A DNA stretch of 64,000 nt from Tribonema minus (lineage: Eukaryota; Sar; Xanthophyceae; Tribonematales; Tribonemataceae), in the NCBI GenBank assembly GCA_017506865.1, contig JAFCMP010000089.1:62001-126000 (forward strand), read 5' to 3'. Shown one piece after another: positions 53,321 through 63,097 of this stretch. Under the pieces are notes generated by a model. It had not been told where the DNA came from and searched no databases. It was given only the letters and a program-made list of their open reading frames with translations. Positions within the stretch are counted from its first letter, which is position 1. Each line of letters begins with the position of its first letter. The translations under genes were made by a program, and so were the position numbers.

Positions 53321-53891
53321 GGCTTAAAACACTTCACTTGTACAAGCTGCACCTGTGGCATCAGCAACGTGTTGCATGCATACCAGTTTTATCATCATGG
53401 TGTGCACGATCGAGTGCATATGTAGGCATACACTATGTGGCAACTCGTGTTGAAGTATGTTTGCTAAGTAGAGTTACACAGGCGGATGGCAAGTGAAGGA
53501 GCATTCTTGACATCGCCGTAGCGCATGCAGGCAGCAAAAACACTCACAACTTCAAGAGCTTGCAAGCAGCAGCAAAGCATCCGCTCTAACGAAGAAGGCG
53601 TTGACAAAAATCCGAGATCTGCTCATGCGCGCGTGAACTAACTCACTCTTTGATGCCCGCGGCCCGGCCAGAGGCAGGTGTCGAAGAATATGCAGTGTTG
53701 GAGGAGATGAGGTGCGAGCCTCCCTTCAACGGAGAGCACACAAGCTGCAATGCGTCGCATACGTACATGTACGTATCACCTTCTGCCACCGACGTTTTAA
53801 AAAAAAAAACGAAACCTCTGCGCAACCTCATGCTAAAGTCCATCATCACTTCTGTGAGCTAGCTCACGGCCGACACTCTCACGCTCCAGGC
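53321..53891. promoter_or_regulatory. Divergent intergenic region, membrane protein/GTP cyclohydrolase II
   Basis: 571 bp between divergent ATGs. The small plus-strand frame starting at 53653 (MPAARPEAGVEEYAVLEEM) ends in a GAG/GTGCGA donor-like site and could be a 5' exon of the downstream gene. Its phase does not fit the CCAG acceptor just before 53892, so it is left out. Confidence 0.4.
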
Positions 53892-54689
53892 ATGTGTGGG
53901 CACGGCAAGCTGAGCGACGTGCAGGTGCACTTCTTCGGCGGCGTGCTGAGCGGGGAGCACGCGGCCAGGTTACTGCAACATAGCGCTAATGCCACCTCGG
54001 GCAGCAGCGCTGGCAACACAAGCGCAGAGGAGAGCAGCAGCGCAGAGGAGGGCGCAGCAGTGAGGGGTGGCAGCGGTCGCATCACGCGCAAGAGGAAAGC
54101 GCAGACCTCCTTCGTGAGCGAGTGCGCCCTGCCCACCAGCAAAGGCCTTTTCCGGCTGCGGGCCTACCGGCACCAAGGCAGGAAACGCCATGAGCCTGTG
54201 GTCATGGTGGCGGGGGAGGCGAAGGGCGAGGGGGTTCACGTGCGGGTGCACGACCAGTGCCAGACCAGCGAGGTGCTGGGCTCCCAGAGGTGCGATTGCC
54301 GAGAGCAGCTGGACGCCAGCCTCAAGCACATTCAGGCCCACGGTGGGGCCGTGATATACCTGCAGCAGGAGGGGAGGGGCATAGGGCTTGCGAACAAGGT
54401 GGCGGCGTATGCCCTTCAGGACGGCGGCCTGGACACGGTGGATGCCAACCGGGCCCTGGGCTTCGGCGATGACGAGAGGAGCTACGAGTGCGTGCCCTTC
54501 ATCCTGGAGGACATGGGCGTAAGTAGCGTCAAGCTCATGACCAACAACCCCTTCAAGGTGGACTCCCTGCGCGAGCTGGGCGTCAACGTCCTAGGTAACA
54601 TCCCCATAGTCATACCCACAAACGAACACAACGCCAAGTACATTCAGAGCAAGGTGCAGCGCATGGGCCACCTCATCGACAGCCTATGA
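53892..54689 (+). CDS. ribA: GTP cyclohydrolase II (riboflavin biosynthesis)
   Basis: 265 residues from ATG 53892, no intron in the coding part. It converts GTP to 2,5-diamino-6-ribosylamino-4(3H)-pyrimidinone 5'-phosphate, the first step of riboflavin synthesis. The zinc site is visible: CQTSEVLGSQRCDCREQL has the three cysteines in the right spacing. Then YLQQEGRGIGLANKVAAYAL (conserved QQEGRGIGL), DTVDANRALGF and LMTNNPFKVDSLRELGVNV. An N-terminal extension includes a Ser/Glu/Ala-rich segment (about residues 35-65) not typical of the enzyme. No DHBP synthase (RibB) domain is attached, whereas plants usually have a RibBA fusion. No clear plastid transit peptide follows this start. The frame remains open upstream to 53712, so a longer protein or a missed 5' exon is possible. 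Confidence 0.93.
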   Translation: MCGHGKLSDVQVHFFGGVLSGEHAARLLQHSANATSGSSAGNTSAEESSSAEEGAAVRGGSGRITRKRKAQTSFVSECALPTSKGLFRLRAYRHQGRKRHEPVVMVAGEAKGEGVHVRVHDQCQTSEVLGSQRCDCREQLDASLKHIQAHGGAVIYLQQEGRGIGLANKVAAYALQDGGLDTVDANRALGFGDDERSYECVPFILEDMGVSSVKLMTNNPFKVDSLRELGVNVLGNIPIVIPTNEHNAKYIQSKVQRMGHLIDSL

Positions 54690-56488
54690 GCAGCGACCGC
54701 GCTACAGCCACGCCAACGGCGGGCCCCAGTGAAAGGAGCAGCTGTATACATTTTTTTGTTGGCGTAGTCTGTGTGATTTTTGCGACCACATACCTGTAGG
54801 CGACTTTTCTTCAGCTCTCAATTGCTGCCCTTTTTGTAGCAGGGAGTGCAAGGGTTCTTCATCATCAATGAAAGATTTGCACCTCCGAACAGCCCTAGAT
54901 ATGACCACGATCAGCTCCTCCTGATCTTGTGTGTTTGCTCCTATCTATCTATCATGGTGCTTTTGCAGTATTATCTCACCTTGCGCACCGCAACGCACGC
55001 GCTTTGCATGCGGACCCGGGCATTGGCATATGAACAGATTTGAAGTTCTGCAATTTCAGAGCAGGCGCATGTGTGGATGAGCAGGACTTCAGCTCTGCCC
55101 TCGCGCGCGTGACAACCAGAATGCTCAGGACAACAACCAAGCATGTTTGATGTGCAATTTGCGCAGTGGTGATTGAATTGGTGCAGCACATGCGCCACCG
55201 ATTGCATGTGCCGCATGACCAGCATGCAGAAGGCTGCATGCAACGTGTAGCTGCGAGCGCACACTATTGTTGATTGCTTCTGCGACGCAGACGTCCACAA
55301 AGAGCAGGTGCGCACATACGTTTTTTTGTCTTCCACTGTGAGCTGAAAAGCTTTGTAAAGCTCGCTTGCGGCTTCAGCCAGGCCTTTTTGGGGGGCACGG
55401 TTCAGGATCAAAACTCAGCACTAATGACAGGAGCGGCTTGTGTGATACCGCGTGATGTTGCCAATGCGGCTCAAGGTAAGTCACGTGGACATTGCCTTTG
55501 CGTGCCGTTGATGGGCTTCCACGTTACCACAAGCCTGTACTGAATATGGTCCGTGATTGGGGTGCGAACCCCCATAAGGCGGTGTAGACATTGCAGACTG
55601 CTGTGGCATGTATGGGGCCGTGACTGTTTGCTCTGTCAACAAGCTGGTTAAGCTCATCGCTCCCCTGTAGTGTACGCAGCCCCTTATGTAGACTGCGGCG
55701 CTGACAATGATGTCGACAGGATATCGCTCAGAGAGACCAGGGCACAGGGTCAGAACACACTGTCCGTTACACATGAGTACTGGGAAAGGGACTTGAAGTA
55801 AAACAGTTTTGTGGGCACACAGATCTGCTGTAGCCAGCTGAATAAGGCCGATGTGAGTGAATTACATGTTACATCTTACCTGTTTTTTCACTCGCGTCTG
55901 ATCGACGAATAAGTGCTTTCAAGCAAGCAGAACGTTCCGGCCCGAGAACTTGCATTACCGCACGTTGATGCTGTGCCGCATTGCTCGTCGTCGTGTGCAA
56001 CAGAGCTGATTTTCATCACTGCGTGCATGTTTTTTATTACCTGCAAGGAGTCTGACAATCGCCTGTAGTTTCCGGCATCGGGGTCCTTGTACTTTTTATT
56101 AATTCTCGCTTGGCAAGGGACACGACAAGCCCTATCTTTGGATGTGCACTCAATGCAACATTCCTTCTCCGAAGAAAAACTCAAACGCAAACAGGCTTCC
56201 CCCTCTTCACACTACCACCAAACACCCCACAACCAAACCCTTGTACTTCTCGGGATCATACTGCAAGCTGCTGCCGGTGCCTGCGCACAGTACGGGTAAG
56301 GCAAGCCAGGTTAATCAGCGATCAGAGTGGCCGTAGGTACCTGCGAGAGGCGCGCTCTCATAATTAGGTCAAAGCACAATCTGTCTGTATGGAGAAAAAA
56401 CGCTTGTCGCAGTCAAACTTACTTAGTTCAAGTTCCAGGCTTCAACTTGAGGATTGTGAGGAAAGCGTGGACAAGCTTGAAGGGAACG
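54690..56488. other. Intergenic, one weak exon candidate
   Basis: Lower GC than the flanks. The minus strand at about 55325-55400 (GLAEAASELYKAFQLTVEDK) looks like an isolated exon ending in a GTATGT donor, but no partner exons or family were found. The rest shows nothing. Confidence 0.35.
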
Positions 56489-59400
56489 ATGGCCTCGCTT
56501 GTGGAGCCTGCCAATTCACCAGCAGTGCGAAAGCTGGCTACACTCACCTACCGTTTTCCGCTGCCTGCGACAAAGGTTGGTTGACAAAAGCTACGCTGGC
56601 ATTACCTCTCGCATGTGTGCTGTTTCATGTCAGGTCGCGGTGCTCGTACTCATTATGCGTGTCCTGCTGTCTTGGTGTTGGTGGACAAAAATCGCACTCA
56701 TAAAGGTGTGCCGTATGTCTAGCCGTTTCAGGTGTCTGATAGAAAAAAGCTACCTTGAACTGCTGCTGCTGTTTTCTCAGCTCATCAGCTTCCATGCATC
56801 ATTCGAGTCTGGCAACCTCGGCGATCCCGTGACAGCCAAGGCAATCGAGCATATGGACCAGGCCAGGGAGGACATGGCAAGAGAGCTGGCTTCCGGCAAC
56901 CCCAACTACCAAAACGTCGTGGCAGGCGCACGCCGCTACGTGCCGCTGATTGCACAGACTCTATACTCATTGGAGCAGGTGAAGGCAATGCGCATGCTCA
57001 ACTTGAAGTTTGCTGTACATGGCCCAACTGGTGATTGCAGCCGACTGCAACTAGGCAGTCTAGCAACTGCAAGTGCGTACCATCATCACTTTTGGCAGGC
57101 CTCTCGAGCCGCAGCCTTTTGAGGAGGCGACTGACTGACGTGCCTGTGCATTGCATTGCGCTGACTGCTGTTGGTGTACACGTGTAATAGTCATTTACGC
57201 GCTGAGTCCCTTATCCGCCTTGTGCTGATGCAAGCGTAAGCAACAGCGAATCGCTTAACAAAACTTCAACATGCCACACTTGTGATGTGCTCCGCTATTC
57301 GCACAGGCAACGGACCCCGTGTACTTGGAGGCGCCGCTGCGGTTTGACTGGGCATCAGGATTAGGGATCAATCCAAGGGTCACTTGGATCTCAAATCAGG
57401 TGCGGCCCCGCGCCATTCGGCTCAGTCGCATGAGGTCGATCTTGCAAGTTTTTTTGGTGGGGTGCTACTGCAGTCTTGTTGCGAGCAAGCAGTATGAGTA
57501 CGCGGTGCCACAGCAGCTCTGCCCTTCTGCGCGCTGAGCATTGCTGTAAGTCCACTCTGCAGAAGTTGATGACGCGCACGGTGTCCGGCGCCGCAGTCGC
57601 CCTGCTTGGCAGCAGCAGCAGCAGCAGCAGCGCTCGTCCGAGCAAGCAGCCCCCTGCATCAGTTACATCACCACTAGACGCGCTGAAGCGCGCCGCAACT
57701 GGACGGTGCACTCTGCAACGCCCCGTTGCTGTCCTACAGCGTGGCGGCGTCGCGGTGTGGCACGTATAGCAAAGGGTGCGCGCAGTTGACGGCCCCACGA
57801 CGAGCGCTGCTGCGGCGGCGTCACTCTCAAGCACGGGCAGCCCCGCAGCTTTAGCGTCCCCAGCGTGATTCACCCCGCTGCTCAGGTCCTCCACGCTCGT
57901 GCCCTCAAATCCAGACCAAGCTGCAACCGGTCTTGTCAGTCTGGCGCGGAGCATCGCCAGCTACGCCTGTGCGCTGTCTGCAGCCGTTTGTCAAATGCTG
58001 CGACGGTGCAGCAGCTCAGCTGTTGTCTTAGCTGGAATGGCACAGCTGCTCAGAGTGTGCTGCACCGCCGTGTGTGACATCCACATGAGCGACGTCTCGG
58101 GTCTTCCGCCTGCTGCCCGGTGTGCATGCCCTAGTGTAGGGCACGGGCCCACGCGCGATGCGCTGGGGGATGCGACCTGTGCCAGGGGCTCCACTGATGC
58201 TGCGCTACTGCTACTAGGAAGCGGACATGGAAACTGCAACTTGAACTTCCGCTGTGCGCCGGCGGCGTCTATGGCGCTCGCGTCGCCGGCGCCGGCGCCA
58301 AGTTGCCGGTGGCTGCAGCGTGCACCTCGTACGTCAAGCCGAGAAGGCAGACAGTATCATCTGCCCTATGTATGCTTTTCACTTCCAGCAGAACGCAATG
58401 AGCAACTGGCTTCTGCAAGGGGTCCGCAAGTGCAAAGGTACTCCACCAAGCGTCGCGCCGCGCCCCGGCAACTTCATCTTCAACTTCAGCTCTGTGCCCC
58501 CTCCGACTCCTACTGCAGGCAGTGGTGTGGGACAAGTGCATGGCGCTCATCTCGCAGGCGCTCGCGCACGCGGACAGCGTGTACAACATGGTGGGCGCAG
58601 CCGCCGGCGGCGACGATGCCGTTTACGCCGCCGCTGGTCGCGAGCTGCGCACCGCTGCGGGCGTGCTGGCGCACACGGCGAGCGAGGAGCTGCCGCGGTG
58701 CGTGCCTGCGTGCGAGCGAGCGTCTGTGGCGCTAGTACCTTAGGTCACGCAGTATAAACCCCCCCCGTTTTAGCACGCTGTGAGGCCCGTTTTCGGAAGA
58801 CGGGGGGTCTTATACAACGTACCCCCCTTCTTGCACGTGCGTGTGAGGGGCTGCGGTAGCATATATCGCATGATATATACTGCTGCACACAGCTACCGCA
58901 AGCAGCAGGCCACAAGTGAACGTTCTGCAGCTCCTACCCTAGCACGCCTGGTTCAAACGCGGGCGTGCTGGCGCACACGGCGAACGAGGAGCTGCCGCGG
59001 TGCGTGCGTGCGCGCGCGCGCATTGTCTCGTCTGTGTCATGAGCAGTCGCTCTGCAGGTAGCTGCTGCTGTCGGCAGCTCGGCGACGTCTGAACGCATGA
59101 CCAACGAGGGGCTGCTCCAGTGCGCTCTTCCGCGTCATGTGTCTGCGTGGTGTGTAACAGCGCGTGCTGCTGCTGCCGCTTGTAACGCACAGGGACATGA
59201 CCTCGCCGCATGCACTTGTCCTCACTCCGAGTAGCCGCAGCGCATGTTGTTGCACCGCTCCGAGCGTGCGTGTTGTCTGGCGGTGTGCGGTGGCGCGGCA
59301 GCGCTGGTGCGGAGCGCTGCTGTGGCGGCGTCCCAGCGCTCAGCTCCTGTGGCGCCCTGCCGCTGCTGTGCACCGCCGGCGACCAGCTGCTGTGGTGGCT

Positions 59401-60924
59401 GACGCAGCGCGGACAAGCGGCGCTGGCCGTGCTTCCGCCGCAGCCACAACCTTTTTTCATGGCTACTACCAAAATATGGATTGCAGATGGTCACCCATCG
59501 CCGGTACCTGAACGGCGACTCGCCCAGCCCCGTAAACGCATGTACCTCACATGGAATGGGGGGATTCATTTATGAATCTCCGCGTGCATTCTTCCCGCGT
59601 CAGGTGGGTGGGGGAGACAGCGAAGGGCGAGCGGCCGCCGGAGGCCGTCCCCGGCGTGTGCGAGGCGCTGTCGACGCTGTGCCTCGCGCAGGCGCAGCAG
59701 ATGGCGCTCGGCAAGGCGCTGGCGGGCGGCAAGACGCCGCCGACGCTGCTGGCCAAGCTGTGCGGCGGCGTCGCGGACCAGATGGACGCCGCGCTGTCGA
59801 CGCTGCGCGACAAGGTGAAGTAGCGATTATTTGCACTTCTTGAAGTATTATTACTTGAAGTTGTTGCATCAGCCAAGCTGCGCGGCGGCGGCGCGGACCA
59901 GATGAGCGCCGCGCTGTCGACGCTGCGTAACAAGGTGAAGTAGTGATAATGTGTTCTGCGAGTGGAAGTGAACAACTAAGTAGTTGTGATGCGTCGCTGC
60001 ACATAGTTCAAGAGGGTCATCGGCGATGGAGGGGATTCGGATGGACACTGTGCTGTCGATGCTCGTGAGACCAGTTGATGTAGTGATTCTATGGACTCTT
60101 GCAGCATTGTAACTGAGGTGCTGTCCCGGGCTTTCCTCGTGTGCACGTAATTCAAGAGCTTTACCAGCGCTGGGAGGGAGAGGATCAGATTGACGTCACG
60201 CTGCCGACGCTCCTCCACTTTACGTTGTTCAAGTGCATTCTTCAAGTGATGACGCGAATGACGTGGATGCCGTGCTGTCCAGGCTGTGACACGGTCATGT
60301 GGTAATCTGGTCATGTTAGTATTACAACTTCACTCGACCGCTTCGTCAAGAACTTCAAGGCCCGCTGTACCGCTGGTTGCTGGCGCTACGCTTCGCTTCT
60401 ATTCACATGCTCCCCCCCCCACCCCCCCCCCCCCCCCCGCGCCCCGCGCATCGCAGGCCGGCGCCGCCTACGCGAAGCTCGCCAAGCCGCTGCTCGCGCA
60501 CGCGGCCTTCCAGGCGGCGCTGCAGCGCGCGCTCGCGCACCTCTTCCTCGCCTCGCACGCGTGGGCGCGCGAGGCGTACGGCGCTGCCATCGCGCACCAG
60601 CGGCGCGGCGCGGCGCTGCTGGCGCGCCTGCCGCCGCCGCCGGACGCACCGCCGCCGGAGCTGGCGGCGCTGCGCGCGGAGGCCGCGGCGGCGCTCGCGT
60701 CGTACGAGCGCGACAACGGCGCGATATACTACGATCCCGTGCCCGGGGAGCCGGCCGCGCCGCCAGACGGCGTCGTCATGATGAAGCCGGAGCCGTACAC
60801 AGTGCCGCCGCTGGTGGCGCTGCGCTTCCGGCCGCCGCGCACAGGGGGGGAGCCGGAGGACGTCGACGTGGCACTCGCGGCGGAGGCGGAGGCGAAGCTC
60901 AGCACAGCCAACGGCAAGAGCTAG
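56489..60924 (+). CDS. BRO1-domain protein, plant endosomal-targeting type
   Basis: Supported exons: 56489-56575 (start MASLVEPANSPAVRKLATLT), 56781-56978, 57307-57399, 58519-58697, 59604-59814, 60457-60924 (stop TAG). All phases agree; 411 residues, near the size of plant BRO1-like proteins. Order: YRFPLPATK, SGNLGDPVTAKAIEHMDQAR, YVPLIAQTLYSLEQ, LRFDWASGL, AAGVLAHTASEELPR, GERPPEAVPG, ALSTLCLAQAQQMALGKALA, TLLAKLCGG, HLFLASHAWAREAYGAAIAH, then YERDNGAIYYDPVP and the closing MMKPEPYTVPP. BRO1 domains form a helical boomerang that binds ESCRT-III on endosomes. A helix that relatives have between exons 3 and 4 (rich in F-E-x-G-x-x-L) was not found, so one exon in 57400-58518 may be missing; the gap is phase 0 on both sides. 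The first methionine is plausible but not proven. Confidence 0.83.
58955..59010 (+). repeat. Donor-side echo of BRO1 exon 4
   Basis: Positions 58959-58999 (gggcgtgctggcgcacacgg, then cgaacgaggagctgccgcg) copy the exon end at 58659-58697 almost exactly, including the CG/GTGCGT donor. Confidence 0.92.
59873..60295 (+). repeat. Donor-side echoes of BRO1 exon 5
   Basis: The exon end 59751-59814 is copied at 59873-59934 (ggaccagatgagcgccgcgc, then aacaag/gtgaag, donor intact). Weaker copies are suggested near 60035-60075 (gatggacactgtgctgtcga), 60185-60215 and 60255-60295 (gtggatgccgtgctgtccag). Each later copy is more diverged. Confidence 0.8.
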
Positions 60925-61090
60925 TGGCGGCGGCGGCGGCTGCAGCGGTGGCAGAGGCAGCGGTGGCGGCTGTAGCTGCAGCGGCAGCGGCGGCGGCGGC
61001 GGCTGTAGCAGCGGTGGCGGCAGCGGCTGTAACAGCGGTGGCGGCAGCGGTGGCGGTGGCGGCAGCGGCGGCGGTGGCGGCGGCGGCGGC
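60925..61090 (+). repeat. GGC/GCA trinucleotide repeat after the BRO1 stop
   Basis: About 165 bases of imperfect ggc/gca/gta triplets start right after the stop codon, in the probable 3' untranslated region. No protein is implied. Confidence 0.85.
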
Positions 61091-61750
61091 GAAGGCGACG
61101 CGCCTGTTGTGTGGTGTTCTTGTATGTAAACAAATGTGCACTGCTGTGTAGATCACTTGTGAATATAAGTAGAGCTTGCAATTTTGGCTGGCGGCGGCAG
61201 GCGCATCGTGCGCCAGTTATCCCTGTGAGGTTATGTTGTTTGTTGGTTGGCATTTCTATGCTTGCAGCGCCATTCCCGTATATCCTGCTGCTGGTTTAAT
61301 ATGCACATTCTGTTCTGTAGCTCAAATGTCAGTGCTCGCTGTAGGTTCCTGAGCGTTGCGTGCGTGTGCACATGTTGCGCATTCCCAAGCGGCTGTGTGT
61401 GTGTGTGCTGGTGCGGAGTGCCACGGCGGCACCGGGAATGGTGGCACTGCACGCATGGCATTTGTTGGGCAATGTGGGTACGGTGTGTGCGCATTGCAAG
61501 CTTGTGACTGCGTAAGCAGTGTCTTGCTGATGGTGCGGGCTGTGCTGATGACACATTACACACACACTGCATGATAGTGGCCACCATCGAAACCACAACA
61601 GCGAACCTTCAACTTCAACAGCAGATGTAACGGCCACTTTATAAAGCGGATAGAAAAGAATGCGGTTGTTGGTTGATGTAGCGTGTGGACGACATGGTTA
61701 CTGGTCTATGTGACAACTGATAGCACCATTTGCCGTTGTACTGGATCAAG
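61091..61750. other. Intergenic, nothing recognised
   Basis: Lower GC than its surroundings, with a short gt run near 61396-61408 and a ttcaacttcaac word near 61607. It probably holds the 3' end of the BRO1 transcript and the promoter of the next gene. Confidence 0.4.
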
Positions 61751-62646
61751 ATGGGGTTCTATACGCAGACTCGAGCGGTGAATGAGGCCGACAGAGAGTT
61801 GTCCACTCATGGCCCCGAGTCTTCTCTCGTGCCCAGGGTGCCAGTACGACGTTGCAGGAATGGTGTGGAGGCGCTCAAACAGTTCTATCCTGCTGGATTC
61901 ACGGTCGGGCGGCCACTGTATACAGCGGTTGCATGCGATGTTACGGTGCCGCAATGCTTCGAGGCACCGTTGTTCCACCAAAGCGTGCGATCTGGCATCT
62001 GCATGCCCAGCTTTAGCAGCTCGGCAGCAAGGGAAGTCAGAGTGACGCAGATACTTCTTGGCGCCATTGCTCGCACCAGTGAAGGCTCTGCACAAAGTCA
62101 GCTGCAAGGCGGCGGCTCCCTGGATTCCAACTCCCAAGAACTTGAAGACCTCATTAGCATCGTAAAGCGCTCCCCCAAAGGCCCGCAGCGACACGCGCCA
62201 GACAGTCTCAGCAGTACCTTCAGATCCCCAAATCGCGACGAAAGCGGCGGCGCTGCAGGCGACGACCAGCAGCAGCCGCCGCCGACGCCCTACGGCGACG
62301 AAGAGGACGACACGCTGGAGGCCTACATGCACGCGCACGCCTGCGATGATGAGCAGCTGACGCCGCGCGATCAGGACCCCGTCGTCACCGTGCCGGACCC
62401 CGCGAACCCCAAGTGGCGGCGGCAGCGGCGCCGCCACTTCCTGCAGAGCCGCCCGCCGCACACGCGCCACCCAGAGCACCACTACCGCGGCGGCGGCGGC
62501 GGTGCGGAGGAGGACGCCGCGGCCGCAGCGCTCGCCTGCACGCCGCCGGCGCGCCGCGCCTCCCGCGCGTCGCCGCCCTTCACGCCCATCGACTACCGCT
62601 GCGCCGCCGCGTCGGACATGTCGCTCGGCAGCGGCGCGCTGCGGCA

Positions 62647-62677
<31 letters not shown>

Positions 62678-63056
62678 CGCTCGCCGCGGCTGCGCTCCGC
62701 CGCCGCGAGCGACGTGACCTTTGACGGCGACGGCGCGTTCGGCGACGGCGGCGACGACTCAGCAGCAGCAGCAGCAGCGCTCAGCATTGACAGCGGCGGC
62801 CGCCGCGCCGTCAGCGCAGGCGCGCTGGTGGCGGGCTACGCGCGCCTCGCGCTGCGCCGCAGCGGCGGTGGCGGCGGCGGCGGCGGCGGCGTGCTGCTGG
62901 CGGTGGTGCCGCGCGACGCGCTCACGGCGTGCGCGGACGCGGCGGCGCTGCTGGAGCTGCGCGCGTCAGCGCTCGGCGTGAGGGTGTCGCTGGGGGCGGG
63001 GCTGGAGGACGTGCGGCAGGCCATCGCGGGCTGCGCGCTGTTTGGCGGCGGCAGCA

Positions 63057-63097
<41 letters not shown>

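Noticed and set aside
53653..53711. First exon of the RibA gene (MPAARPEAGVEEYAVLEEM)
   Set aside because: Its donor leaves phase 2, which does not fit the acceptor immediately before the RibA start codon.
57440..58400. Missing BRO1 exon (candidate SLARSIASYACALSAAVC near 57946)
   Set aside because: It looks helical, but no donor in the right phase was found.
60930..61130. Ala-rich protein continuing after the BRO1 stop
   Set aside because: A TAG stop precedes it; the triplet repeat gives open frames on both strands automatically.
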